From positions 893,882 to 957,881 of the forward strand of contig JAKFUK010000002.1 of assembly GCA_021732745.1 (NCBI GenBank): a stretch of 64,000 nt of DNA, written 5' to 3'. The position numbers were made by a program, and so were the translations under genes. Source of the DNA: Nevskia sp. (GTDB lineage Bacteria; Pseudomonadota; Gammaproteobacteria; Nevskiales; Nevskiaceae). Below the pieces are notes generated by a model. That model saw only the letters and a program-made list of their open reading frames with translations, was not told where the DNA came from and did not search any database. Shown piece by piece: positions 34,016-44,456 of this stretch. The number at the start of each line of letters is the position of its first letter. Position 1 is the first letter of the stretch.

Positions 34016-35166
34016 ATTCACGGTTTGCCTGGCTGCTGATCGCAGCGGCGGTCGCCGTTGCCGGCTGCTCGTCGAAGCCCAAGGTTCGCCAGCCGACCAA
34101 GCTGGTTGAAATCAAGCAGCCGGAAGCAAAGGCCCGCGAGATCTGGTCGCGCTCGGCCGGCAACGGCAGCAACACCCTGTATTCCGGCCTGCGTCTGGCG
34201 GTGGAAGCCGATGCGCTGTACGCGGCTTCGATCAATGGCCAGGTGTTTGCCATGGTGCCGAAGACCGGTGCCACGATCTGGCGCACGTCGACCAAGACCC
34301 GCGTCATCGCCGGGCCGACCGTGTCCGGCGATCTGGTGCTGGTCGGCACGCTCGATGGCGACGTCATCGCGCTCAAGCGCGCAACCGGTGTCGAAGTCTG
34401 GCGCGCCGTGCTGCCCAGCGAGGTGCTGGCACCGCTGGCAGTCGGCGGCGACATCGTGGTGGCCCGGGCAGCGGACGGCCGGGAATTCGGCCTGTCGGCC
34501 ACCGACGGCAGCCGCGTCTGGAGCTTCGATCGCACCATCCCGAACCTGACCCTGCGCGGGCTTTCCAAGCCGCTGATCCTCGGCAACCGCGTCTACACCG
34601 GGCTCGACAACGGCAAGCTGGCTGCGCTGAACTTGAGCGACGGCGTGCCTGCCTGGGAACAGAACGTGTCGGTGCCGACCGGCCGCTCGGAACTCGAACG
34701 CCTCACCGACATCGACGCCGACCTGATCGCCGCCGACAACGGCATCTACGCGGTCACCTACGGCAACGACATCGCCCTGCTCGACCCCACGCGCGGCGAA
34801 AGCCGCTGGCGGCGCAGCATCAAGAGCTATTCGGGCATGGTGGCCACCGACAAGGCGCTCTTTGTCACCGACAACGACGGCGTGCTGTGGGCGCTCGACC
34901 CGGTCACCGGGGCCGTGATCTGGAAGCAGGAGTCGCTCAAGTTTCGCCGCCTGTCGCCGCCTGCTGTGTTCGGCGAATACGTGATCGTGGCCGACTACAA
35001 GGGCTACGTTCACATCTTCGAGCCGCGCGACGGCCGCGCTGTCGCCCGCGTCAATCTGGGCGGCGATCCGGTGATTTCGGCCCCGGTCAGCGATGGCGAG
35101 CGCATCTACGTGCTCGACACCGACGGCGATATCGCCGCGTATCAGATCGAAGCGCTGAAGCCGTAA
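34012..35166 (+). CDS. bamB: Outer membrane protein assembly factor BamB
   Basis: A 384-residue lipoprotein of the BAM complex that inserts beta-barrel proteins. The leader ends in the lipobox VAVAGC. The rest is an eight-bladed PQQ-type beta-propeller: repeated motifs such as ALYAASINGQVFAMVPKTG, VLVGTLDGDVIALKRATG, VYTGLDNGKLAALNLSDG and VIVADYKGYVHIFEPRDG. The start is GTG, in a four-base overlap with yfgM. A terminator follows. Confidence 0.95.
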   Translation: MNSRFAWLLIAAAVAVAGCSSKPKVRQPTKLVEIKQPEAKAREIWSRSAGNGSNTLYSGLRLAVEADALYAASINGQVFAMVPKTGATIWRTSTKTRVIAGPTVSGDLVLVGTLDGDVIALKRATGVEVWRAVLPSEVLAPLAVGGDIVVARAADGREFGLSATDGSRVWSFDRTIPNLTLRGLSKPLILGNRVYTGLDNGKLAALNLSDGVPAWEQNVSVPTGRSELERLTDIDADLIAADNGIYAVTYGNDIALLDPTRGESRWRRSIKSYSGMVATDKALFVTDNDGVLWALDPVTGAVIWKQESLKFRRLSPPAVFGEYVIVADYKGYVHIFEPRDGRAVARVNLGGDPVISAPVSDGERIYVLDTDGDIAAYQIEALKP

Positions 35167-35191
35167 GGCCCGGCGGTTCGCGAGGTTCCCC

Positions 35192-35220
35192 GCCCCGGGC
35201 GCAATGCGTCCGGGGCTTTT
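35192..35220 (+). terminator. Terminator after bamB
   Basis: An 11-bp stem (GCCCCGGGCGC with GCGTCCGGGGC, one G-U pair) and a three-base loop are followed by TTTT, 25 bases after the bamB stop. The der gene starts 63 bases further on and so probably has its own promoter. Confidence 0.88.
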
Positions 35221-35283
35221 GTCGTCTTGGCGATGCTCAGCGTAGGCTGCCGCCAGCGATGGTTTTCCAGATGGTCGTGAATC

Positions 35284-36741
35284 ATGAGCAGCATCCCTGA
35301 AGTGCCCCCCGTTGCAATCCCGGCCGCTGAAGCCGCCGAGCCGAAGATGTTGCCGGTCATCGCCCTGGTCGGCCGCCCGAACGTCGGCAAGTCGACCCTG
35401 TTCAACCGCTTCACCAACAGCCGCGACGCCCTGGTCGCCGACTACGCCGGCCTGACTCGCGATCGCCAGTACGGGCAGGGCAGCTACGACAAGAAGCGCT
35501 TCATCGTCGTCGACACCGGCGGCCTGATGCCGGAGTCGACCGATGCGCTGGCCGCCCTCGCCGAAGCGCAGGCGCGGATCGCCATCGAGGACGCTGACAC
35601 CGTGCTGTTCCTGGTCGATGCCAAGGCCGGGCTGATGCCGTCGGACATCGAGATCGCCAACGTCCTGCGCAAGCTCGGCAAGCCGGTGCGCTTGCTGGCG
35701 AACAAGTCCGAAGGCATGACCAAGTCCTTCGTCGCCGATTTCTACAAACTGGGGCTCGGCGAGCCGACCGTGATCTCCGCCGAATTCGGCGACGGCATCA
35801 ACGGTCTCTTGCGCGAACTGCTGGCCGCAACACCGCAGAACATGGAAGAGCCGGAGTGGGATGACGGCACCATCCGGGTGGCGATTGTTGGTCGCCCGAA
35901 CGCCGGCAAGTCCACCCTGGTCAACCGCCTGATCGGCGAGGACCGGGTGCTGTCGTCCGACCAGCCGGGCACCACGCGCGACTCGATCTCCGTGCCGTTC
36001 GAGTGGGGCGGTCGCAAGTTCCAGCTGATCGACACGGCTGGTGTCCGGCGCAAGTCGCGGGTCACCGAAGTGATCGAAAAGTTCTCGATCGTCAAGACCT
36101 TGCAGGCCATCGACCGCGCCCATGTGGTGATCGCCATGGTCGACGCCCACGACGAGATCGGCACCCACGACGCCCGGATCATGGGCCTGGTCGCCCATCA
36201 CGGCCGGGCGATGGTGCTGGCGGTCAACAAGTGGGACGGCCTGGACATGGACAAGCGCAAGTGGGTGCGCGAGATGGTCGACTACAAGCTGCCGTTCCTC
36301 GACTACGTGCCGGTCGATTTCGTCTCCGCACTGCACGGCTCGGGCCTGCGCGAGCTGATGGAACACGTCGTCGCCGGCTACGAAGCGACCACGCGCGAAA
36401 TGGCCACGCCGGAACTGAACCGGGTGCTGATCGCCGCCGTGGAAAAGCACGCGCCGCACGCCATCCTCGGCCGCCGCATCAAGCTCCGCTACTGCCACCA
36501 GAGCGGCCGCAATCCGCCGGCGATCATGATTCACGGCAACCAGACCGACAAACTGAAAGACAGCTACGTCAGCTATCTCGCCAACACCTTCCGCGAAGCC
36601 TTCAAGCTGCAGGGCGTGCCGCTGAAGCTCGAATTCAAGACCGGCGACAACCCGTTCAAGAACAAGAAAAGCGACCTGTCGCCGGCCATGCAGATGAAGG
36701 CCAAGCGGCTGGCGGCGCAGTCGGCAAGGACCAAGAAGTAG
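35284..36741 (+). CDS. der: Ribosome biogenesis GTPase Der (EngA)
   Basis: A 485-residue essential GTPase with two tandem G domains and a KH-like C-terminus, needed for 50S subunit assembly. G domain 1 has ALVGRPNVGKSTLFNRF, DTGG and NKSEG. G domain 2 has AIVGRPNAGKSTLVNRL, DTAGVRRKSR and NKWDG. The KH-like tail contains RIKLRYCHQSGRNPPAIMIH and ends in VPLKLEFKTGDNPFKNKKSD and a basic tail. The last ~129 bases recur at 38757-38885, beyond the methyltransferase gene. Confidence 0.97.
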   Translation: MSSIPEVPPVAIPAAEAAEPKMLPVIALVGRPNVGKSTLFNRFTNSRDALVADYAGLTRDRQYGQGSYDKKRFIVVDTGGLMPESTDALAALAEAQARIAIEDADTVLFLVDAKAGLMPSDIEIANVLRKLGKPVRLLANKSEGMTKSFVADFYKLGLGEPTVISAEFGDGINGLLRELLAATPQNMEEPEWDDGTIRVAIVGRPNAGKSTLVNRLIGEDRVLSSDQPGTTRDSISVPFEWGGRKFQLIDTAGVRRKSRVTEVIEKFSIVKTLQAIDRAHVVIAMVDAHDEIGTHDARIMGLVAHHGRAMVLAVNKWDGLDMDKRKWVREMVDYKLPFLDYVPVDFVSALHGSGLRELMEHVVAGYEATTREMATPELNRVLIAAVEKHAPHAILGRRIKLRYCHQSGRNPPAIMIHGNQTDKLKDSYVSYLANTFREAFKLQGVPLKLEFKTGDNPFKNKKSDLSPAMQMKAKRLAAQSARTKK

Positions 36742-36767
36742 GGTCGACGCGGGGGCGGAGCGAGGCG

Positions 36768-38510
36768 ATGACGCAGGCAACGGAGGTCGTCGTGGTTGCC
36801 GCCAAGCGTTACAGCGAATCGAGTGCGCGAAAGTCATCGGGCACGGTCTACACGCCCAAGCGATTCGCCGGTTTTGCGGCTGAGCAGATGCTGTCGCTGG
36901 TGACGGTCCCGAACAGCCAGCCGCTGCTTCTGCTGGACCCGGCCTGCGGCGATGGATCACTGCTGATGGCGGTCCTTGAACGGCTGCCCGCTGCCGTGCG
37001 GGATTGTCTTGTGGTCCACGGCTTCGATACCGATGACGTTGCGGTGCGGGCGACCAGCGCACGCATTCGCGATCGCTTTCCGGACCAGCAACTGCGGATC
37101 GAGCAGCGGGATTTCCTCGAATACCTGGCGGGCCGCAATGACGATCTGTTCTCGGCGTCGTCGAGCCGGGAGCAGTTCGATCTGGTCATCGCCAATCCGC
37201 CCTATGTCCGTACTCAAGTGCTGGGGGCTGCCGAGGCGGCGAGGCTCGCCACTCGATTCGGATTGACCGGCCGCGTCGATCTCTACTACCCGTTCGTGCT
37301 GGGTATCGGCGAGGTGCTGGCACCGCGCGGGGTGGCCGGCGTCATCGTGTCGAACCGGTTCATGACCACGCGTTCCGGTCAGGCGGTTCGCAGCGGCCTG
37401 CGCGCGGCGATGAACATCCGCCACGTGTGGGATCTGGGCGACACCCGCTTGTTCGACGCCGCCGTGCTGCCCGCATTCATCCTCGCTACCGGGACAGCGG
37501 CCGCCGCTGCGGGTCCAGCGGGCTTCTCGACGATCTACGCCTGCGATCAAGCGGCTACCGCAACGAGTCCCGATCCTCTGACTGCGCTCGGGCAGCCGGA
37601 TGGTGCCGTGGTCGCAATGCCCGACGGTCAGACTTTCGCCATCAAGCACGGCGAACTGTCGCTGAACACTGATCGCGGTGCGGTTTGGCGGCTTTCGGGA
37701 GTCACCGCAGACCATTGGCTCAAGCGCGTTGCCGACCGTACCTGGGACAGCTTCGAACGGATCGGCAAGATCAAGGTCGGGGTGAAGTCCACGGCTGATC
37801 GCGTGTTCATCCGCTCGGACTGGCATCTCATGCCAGTAGCGGAACGCCCGGAACTGCTGCGCCCCTTGACCACCCGGCACTGCGCGCGCCGCTTCCGCCC
37901 GATCGACGATCCGAAATGTCGGCAAATCCTTTATCCACATGAAGCGAGCGCGAACGGCCGGGCAGCCGTCGATCTGCGTCAGTATCCGAACGCGGCGCGT
38001 TATCTCGACGAACACCGTGCAGTGCTGGAAGCGCGTGATTACCTGATCGCTGCCGGCCGCCGGTGGTACGAAATCTGGGTGCCCCACGATCCGGAAGCCT
38101 GGGCGCAACCCAAGCTAGTGTTTCCGGACATCTCCGAAAAGCCGGTGTTCTGGCTCGACGAGTCCGGTTCGGTGGTCAACGGAGAGTGCTACTGGATGCG
38201 CTGCGAGCGCGGTGCCGATCCGGACTGGCTGTGGCTGGCGCTCGCGGTAGCCAATTCCAGCTTCATCGAAGCGTTCTATGACCGACGCTTCAACAACAAG
38301 CTGTACGCCGGACGGCGGCGCTTCATCACCCAGTACGTCGAGCAATTTCCGCTGCCCGACCCCGCATCCGGGCATGGCATGGCCTTGATCGAGATGGCGC
38401 GTCAGGTTTACCGCTTGACGCCGTCGGCCGAAGCGGACGCCGCAGTCCTTACCCTCGATCGAATGGTATGGGCTGCGTTCGGGTTTTCAGTCGAAGAAAT
38501 CGGCGGGTAG
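36768..38510 (+). CDS. N6-adenine-specific DNA methyltransferase, type II R-M class
   Basis: A 580-residue DNA methyltransferase of the gamma (N6-adenine) class. It has the N-terminal segment TVYTPKRFAGFAAEQML, the AdoMet motif I LLLDPACGDGSLLMAVL, and the catalytic motif IV FDLVIANPPYVRTQVLG. The C-terminal half (about residues 300-560) is a TaqI-like target recognition region (WYEIWVPHDPEAWAQPKLVF, FNNKLYAGRRRFITQYVEQF). A GGAG site is seven bases before the ATG. The gene is inserted immediately after der and flanked by a direct repeat of the der 3' end. A convergent restriction-enzyme stump follows, so this is probably a type II methylase left as an orphan. Confidence 0.9.
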   Translation: MTQATEVVVVAAKRYSESSARKSSGTVYTPKRFAGFAAEQMLSLVTVPNSQPLLLLDPACGDGSLLMAVLERLPAAVRDCLVVHGFDTDDVAVRATSARIRDRFPDQQLRIEQRDFLEYLAGRNDDLFSASSSREQFDLVIANPPYVRTQVLGAAEAARLATRFGLTGRVDLYYPFVLGIGEVLAPRGVAGVIVSNRFMTTRSGQAVRSGLRAAMNIRHVWDLGDTRLFDAAVLPAFILATGTAAAAAGPAGFSTIYACDQAATATSPDPLTALGQPDGAVVAMPDGQTFAIKHGELSLNTDRGAVWRLSGVTADHWLKRVADRTWDSFERIGKIKVGVKSTADRVFIRSDWHLMPVAERPELLRPLTTRHCARRFRPIDDPKCRQILYPHEASANGRAAVDLRQYPNAARYLDEHRAVLEARDYLIAAGRRWYEIWVPHDPEAWAQPKLVFPDISEKPVFWLDESGSVVNGECYWMRCERGADPDWLWLALAVANSSFIEAFYDRRFNNKLYAGRRRFITQYVEQFPLPDPASGHGMALIEMARQVYRLTPSAEADAAVLTLDRMVWAAFGFSVEEIGG

Positions 38511-38639
38511 CGGAATCTGCAATTTCCCGTTGACCACGCGGAATATGGGCGAACTGGCCGTTGTCGGCGTGAATTCGCTATCCGAGCACGTGAAGACCAG
38601 CACCGCGATTGCGTTCCTGATCGGGGCCAGGATCCGTGG
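38487..38639 (-). pseudogene. Truncated C-terminal stump, probable restriction endonuclease
   Basis: On the minus strand a 50-residue frame reads RILAPIRNAIAVLVFTCSDS, continues through a hydrophilic stretch and ends FRVVNGKLQIPLPADFFD with a TGA stop. The composition looks like a real protein C-terminus. An in-frame TAG at 38640-38642 breaks it; the same frame continues upstream for about 35 codons before meeting the der repeat. It is convergent with the methyltransferase and overlaps its 3' end by 24 bases, the arrangement expected for the paired endonuclease. The N-terminal part has been lost. The identification as a restriction enzyme is inference from position. Confidence 0.6.
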
Positions 38640-38756
38640 CTACGGATTGCAAACGACATTCGATCCGCCCGAACGGATGCCGTCAGGGTGCCGAGCGGAC
38701 GCGCAGATATACTCACGAGCGAGCAATGAATGCTCTGGACCCACCCCGTTCCCGGA

Positions 38757-38885
38757 CGTGCCGCTGAAACTCGAATTCAAGACCGGCGACAAGCCGTTCA
38801 AGAACAAGAAAAGCGACCTGTCGCCGGCCATGCAGATGAAGGCCAAGCGGCTGGCGGCGCAGTCGGCGAGGACCAAGAAGTAGGG
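38757..38885 (+). pseudogene. der: Duplicate of the der 3' end
   Basis: This segment repeats der 36615-36743 with three base changes in about 129 positions: a synonymous Lys codon, Asn to Lys in the GDNPF motif (GDKPF here), and a synonymous Ala codon. It encodes the last 41 residues of Der and its stop. A plus-strand frame open from 38530 runs into it in phase, giving a possible 117-residue chimera, but no function is expected. It marks the right boundary of the methyltransferase insertion. Confidence 0.92.
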
Positions 38886-38893
38886 GTTGGGAG

Positions 38894-39047
38894 CCCTCTC
38901 CATGCCGGAGAGGGTTGCGCGGGTCTCCCCTCTCCCTGCGGGAGAGGCTGAAAGCATGCTTTCAGGGGGTGAGGGACGCCGTCGGACGATGCGCGCTCCG
39001 GGGCTGGCCGAGTCCCTCACCCAATTCTCTCCCGGGGGGAGAGGGCT
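38894..39047. repeat. Cluster of nested palindromic repeats
   Basis: The gap between the der copy and the MFS gene holds several stems: CCCTCTCC/GGAGAGGG (38894-38914), CCTCTCC/GGAGAGG (38929-38947), a perfect 18-base palindrome CTGAAAGCATGCTTTCAG (38948-38965), and GGGTGAGGGAC (38968-38978) with GTCCCTCACCC (39012-39022). The end (39027-39047) carries another CTCTCCC/GGGAGAG stem. The same gggtgaggg plus ccctctccc theme occurs inside tgt at 41874-41912. This is a dispersed palindromic element family. Confidence 0.8.
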
Positions 39048-39073
39048 TGAATCGTGATGTTTCCGAGCAGGAC

Positions 39074-40267
39074 ATGAACCACCGCCGCATCGCCGTGACC
39101 CTCGCCGGGGTTGCGGCTTTCATCAATCTTTATGCGCCGCAGTCACTGCTGCCGCTGCTGCGCGACTGGATCGGGCAGGATGCTGCGCGCGCCGGCTTGA
39201 TCGTGTCGGCGGGGACTTTCGGGGTGGCCTTGGCGGCACCGTTCGCGGGCCTGCTGGCGGATCGTTTCGGTCGCCGCCGGGTGATCGTCAGCGCGGCTTT
39301 CCTGGCGGTATTGCCGGGTTTGCTGGCCGGGCTGGCACCGTCGCCAGAGGCGCTGATGCTGATCCGCCTCGTGCAGGGGCTGTGCCTGCCGGGCATTTTC
39401 GCGGTGACCGTGGCCTATATCGCGGAAGAATGGCCCGCGAGCGAATCGCGCGGGGTGACCGCGATCTATGTTGCGGGGACCATCGGCGGCGGCTTTTGTG
39501 GGCGGCTGATGTCGGGCGTGGTCGCCGAGTTCTTTGGCTGGCGCTGGGGCTTTTTTGCCCTGGCGATGCTGCAACTGCTGATCGCGCTGCTGATTCGCGC
39601 CTGGCTGCCGCCCGGCCGCGATATCCCGAAAACGCGCGGCACGCCGCGCACGCCGCTGCTGCCCTTGCTGGTTCGCCCCGGCTTGCGCGGTGCGTTTGCG
39701 GCCGGCTTCCTGATGCTGTTCAGCCTGGTCGGCGGCTTCACCTACATGACCCTGCATCTGAGCGCGCCACCGTTCTCGCTGGGGCCGGCAGCGCTGTCGA
39801 CGATCTTCGCGGTGTATCTGGCGGGGGTGGTGATCACCCCGTATTCAGGCCGCTTGCTGAACAGCTTCGGCCACGCCCGGGTGCTGGTGATGGCCTGGGG
39901 TGTCGCGTTCGCGGGGCTGGTGGCCACGCTGTGGCCGACGCTGCCGAGCATCGCTGTCGGCCTGTGCCTGTTCTCGGTGGGTCTGTTCGTGGCCCAGACG
40001 GCGACCACCAGCTTCGTCGGCGAGATCGCCGGGCGCGAACGCGGACCGGCGGTCGGGCTGTACGTGACCTGCTACTACCTCGGCGGCAGCGTCGGCGGCG
40101 TGCTGCCGTCGGTGGTCTGGCACTGGGCCGGCTGGAACGGCGTGGTCGGCCTGCTGTGCGTCGCGGGTGCGCTGGCCGCCGTCATCGGCTGGAAAAGTTT
40201 CCGCTTTCCGAAGGACGAGCCGCATCCGGTCGAGGATGCGCTGCCGGAGATCGGCGGCGAGGCCTGA
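39074..40267 (+). CDS. MFS transporter, YnfM/arabinose-efflux-like
   Basis: A 397-residue, 12-helix major facilitator transporter in the inner membrane. It starts MNHRRIAVTLAGVAAFINLY and has the MFS motif A loop GLLADRFGRRRVIVSAAF between helices 2 and 3. Helix segments continue to VVGLLCVAGALAAVIGWKSF. A drug or sugar efflux role is typical of this subgroup (YdhP/YnfM-like); the substrate is unknown. The ATG at 39074 follows GAGCAGG. It stands alone, just after the palindromic repeat cluster. Confidence 0.85.
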   Translation: MNHRRIAVTLAGVAAFINLYAPQSLLPLLRDWIGQDAARAGLIVSAGTFGVALAAPFAGLLADRFGRRRVIVSAAFLAVLPGLLAGLAPSPEALMLIRLVQGLCLPGIFAVTVAYIAEEWPASESRGVTAIYVAGTIGGGFCGRLMSGVVAEFFGWRWGFFALAMLQLLIALLIRAWLPPGRDIPKTRGTPRTPLLPLLVRPGLRGAFAAGFLMLFSLVGGFTYMTLHLSAPPFSLGPAALSTIFAVYLAGVVITPYSGRLLNSFGHARVLVMAWGVAFAGLVATLWPTLPSIAVGLCLFSVGLFVAQTATTSFVGEIAGRERGPAVGLYVTCYYLGGSVGGVLPSVVWHWAGWNGVVGLLCVAGALAAVIGWKSFRFPKDEPHPVEDALPEIGGEA

Positions 40268-40308
40268 GCGTCGCCGCCGACTGATGGGCTGGCGGGTCGC
40301 GACCCGCC

Positions 40309-41193
40309 CTACAAGTTTTTGGCGTTGAAGGTGTCGCAGCCGGCGACATCGCCCTGCTGGAAACCGGCCTTGAACCAGCGCACGCGCTGCACCGAGGTGC
40401 CATGCGAGAAGGCGTCCGGCACCACCGTGCCCTGCGATTGCTTCTGCAGGCGGTCATCGCCGATGGCGGTTGCGGTGTTCAGCGCTTCGTCGATATCGCC
40501 GGCTTCCAGCCACTGGTGGCGGGCCTGCGCGTGATGCGCCCAGACACCGGCCAGGCAATCGGCCTGCAACTCCTGACGGACCAGCAGACCGCCGTCGCCG
40601 ACGACGTTTTCGCCGCGCTGGCGGGCGGCATTCACTTCCGCCGACACGCCGAGCAGGGTTTGCAGGTGATGCCCCACTTCATGGGCGATGACATAAGCCT
40701 CGGCGAAATCGCCGCCGCCGCCGAGCTGGCTGCGCATCTGGCTGAAGAAGCTGGTGTCGAGGTAGACCTGCTGGTCGGCCGGGCAGTAGAACGGGCCGGT
40801 CGCCGAGGTGGCGCCGCCGCAGGCGCTCTGCACGCGACCAGCGAACAGCACCAGTTTCGGCTGCACGTAGCGCTGGTCGGATTTCTGGAAGATCGCGCCC
40901 CAGACGTCTTCGGTGTCGCCGAGGATGCGGGCGACAAATTCCGCTTCGCGGTCATCGACCGGCGGTGCGGTGGCGGTTTGCTCGGCTGGCGCGCCGGACA
41001 GCACGTCGGCCACGCCGGAGTTTTCGATCAGCCCGAGCATCTCGATCGGGTTCTTGCCGAGCAGCACGCTGACCACGACCACGGCCAGCATGGCACCAAT
41101 GCCGAGCTTGCCGCGACCGCCTCCGCCACCCCCGCCGCCGCCCGAGCGCCGGTCTTCGACATTGCTGCTGCGCCTGCCCTTGTTCCAGTCCAT
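40309..41193 (-). CDS. Neutral zinc metallopeptidase (YpfJ/KPN_02809 family)
   Basis: A 294-residue membrane-anchored metalloprotease. The N-terminus MDWNKGRRSSNVEDRRSGG leads into a run of glycines and the transmembrane helix KLGIGAMLAVVVVSVLLGK. The zinc site HEVGHHLQ is at about residue 169-176, in AYVIAHEVGHHLQTLLG; a downstream glutamate in ELQADCLAGVWAHH is the likely third ligand. The conserved end is AFSHGTSVQRVRWFKAGFQQ. Family substrates are unknown. It is 72 bases downstream of tgt on the same strand. Confidence 0.92.
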   Translation of the reverse strand: MDWNKGRRSSNVEDRRSGGGGGGGGGRGKLGIGAMLAVVVVSVLLGKNPIEMLGLIENSGVADVLSGAPAEQTATAPPVDDREAEFVARILGDTEDVWGAIFQKSDQRYVQPKLVLFAGRVQSACGGATSATGPFYCPADQQVYLDTSFFSQMRSQLGGGGDFAEAYVIAHEVGHHLQTLLGVSAEVNAARQRGENVVGDGGLLVRQELQADCLAGVWAHHAQARHQWLEAGDIDEALNTATAIGDDRLQKQSQGTVVPDAFSHGTSVQRVRWFKAGFQQGDVAGCDTFNAKNL

Positions 41194-41265
41194 CGTCTGC
41201 TCCGGTGGTTGGCGAGCATTCTAAGAGCATGTCCGTTTCAGCGACGCGAACCCCGGCTGCCGCGA

Positions 41266-43190
<1,925 letters not shown>

Positions 43191-43195
43191 CGACC

Positions 43196-43612
43196 ATGCG
43201 GCTCCCGGCCACCGATCATGTGCCGGCGTCCACGGTGCGCTTCTGGGCGCTGATGGATTCCGGCATCGTCAGCATGGCGTTGCCGTTCACCTCGCCGTTT
43301 TTCCTCGGCTTCCTTTACTGGCTGAACGGCTTGCTGGGCGGCGTGTCCACGGTGCCGGCCTTTGATGCGCTGGCGATGTTCTTCGTCAATCTGGCCGGCG
43401 TGCTGGTGGTGATGTGGATCGTCGCCCGCCTGACCGTGAAACCGGCCGGGCGGCTGATCCTGGTCGAAATCGCCTTTCGCGTCGTCGTCGCCCTGCTGCT
43501 GGTCTGGTACCTGCTCGCCGAGGACGTGATTCCGGTGCTGTGGCTGTTCGTCGGCACCGAATTGATCGGGGCGATTGCCCAATGGCGGGCCGTGATCCGG
43601 CGGCCGGCATGA
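43196..43612 (+). CDS. Small polytopic membrane protein
   Basis: A 138-residue hydrophobic protein with about four transmembrane helices (GIVSMALPFTSPFFLGFLY, AMFFVNLAGVLVVMWIVA, LILVEIAFRVVVALLLVWY, PVLWLFVGTELIGAIAQW). I do not recognise the family. It follows the GST gene by six bases and its stop overlaps the next start by four bases (ATGA), so it belongs to the GST-CWC operon. Confidence 0.75.
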   Translation: MRLPATDHVPASTVRFWALMDSGIVSMALPFTSPFFLGFLYWLNGLLGGVSTVPAFDALAMFFVNLAGVLVVMWIVARLTVKPAGRLILVEIAFRVVVALLLVWYLLAEDVIPVLWLFVGTELIGAIAQWRAVIRRPA

Positions 43613-44430
43613 CCCCGCTGGCCCATCGTGATTGCCCACTGTGCGGCGGCCCGAACGGCTGCGAGCCGGCCCGCTGCGGCCGTTTCGACGTGCCCTGCTG
43701 GTGCCTGAGCACCACCATCGACCCCGCCGCGCTCGCCCGCGTGCCCGAGGCGCAACGCGGCCTTGCCTGCATCTGTGCGACCTGCGCCACCGCAGAACCG
43801 CCTCAGCTCGAACAGGCCCCGTCCATGATGACCGTGCTGACCGAGGCGCTGCCCGCCGCCAGCGGCTTCCGGCTGCGCATCGTCGATGCGGACGGCCGCG
43901 CGCAAGGTTTCGACACCGTGTTCAGCCGCTGGCGCGCGGCCGAAGACGATGGCCTGCGCCGCCGCTGCACCGAAGCCCTGCGCGCCCTGCCGATCGACGC
44001 CTGCTTCTGGGAGCTGCCGGCGCTGACGGCGGCCATGCTGGCGCAGCCCTTCGAATGCGTCTGTCTCGCCGCCCCGACCCTGGCCGCCGTGCCCGGACCG
44101 GCCGATCGCGACAGCTTCCAGCGCGCCTTCGCGATCGACGACGGCACGCCGTTCGCCAGCTTCGACAACCTGGGCGGCGACGCCCTGCTGATCGTCCCGC
44201 GCCCCCGGTCGGCGGCGTCCGACTACCGCCACCTGCTGCGCTTCCTGCGCCAGGCCCCGGATGCCGATGCCGACGCGCTCTGGCAGCGCATCGCGCTCGA
44301 ACTCGAAAAACGGATCGCGCGGCAAACGGTCTGGCTCAGCACCGCTGGCCTCGGCGTCAACTGGCTGCACATCCGGCTTGATCGGCGACCGAAGTATTTC
44401 CAGCATCGGCCCTACATCAGCGGCCATTGA
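43609..44430 (+). CDS. CWC cysteine-rich domain fused to a DUF6940-like protein
   Basis: A 273-residue protein in two parts. Residues 1-65 form a cysteine-rich CWC-type domain with CPLCGG, CEPARCG, PCWC and CICATC, a likely zinc knuckle. The rest resembles a family of about 200-residue proteins (DUF6940-like, from memory) with CFWELPALTAAMLAQPF, FDNLGGDALLIVPRP and WLSTAGLGVNWLHIRLD. The two parts are continuous in one frame with no stop or frameshift. A second start could exist at the Met-Met of MMTVLTEAL. Function unknown for both parts. Confidence 0.7.
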   Translation: MTPLAHRDCPLCGGPNGCEPARCGRFDVPCWCLSTTIDPAALARVPEAQRGLACICATCATAEPPQLEQAPSMMTVLTEALPAASGFRLRIVDADGRAQGFDTVFSRWRAAEDDGLRRRCTEALRALPIDACFWELPALTAAMLAQPFECVCLAAPTLAAVPGPADRDSFQRAFAIDDGTPFASFDNLGGDALLIVPRPRSAASDYRHLLRFLRQAPDADADALWQRIALELEKRIARQTVWLSTAGLGVNWLHIRLDRRPKYFQHRPYISGH

Positions 44431-44456
44431 CCCCGGACCACTGCGAGACCAGTCCC

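Noticed and set aside
34018..37062. A 1014-codon open frame on the minus strand across bamB and der
   Set aside because: It runs antisense to two unmistakable genes and exists because their GC-rich codons leave few stops on the opposite strand; the product has no protein-like motifs.
38530..38883. A 117-residue chimeric frame ending in the der C-terminus
   Set aside because: The first part is antisense to the endonuclease stump and the rest is the duplicated der end; better explained as chance continuation than as a gene.
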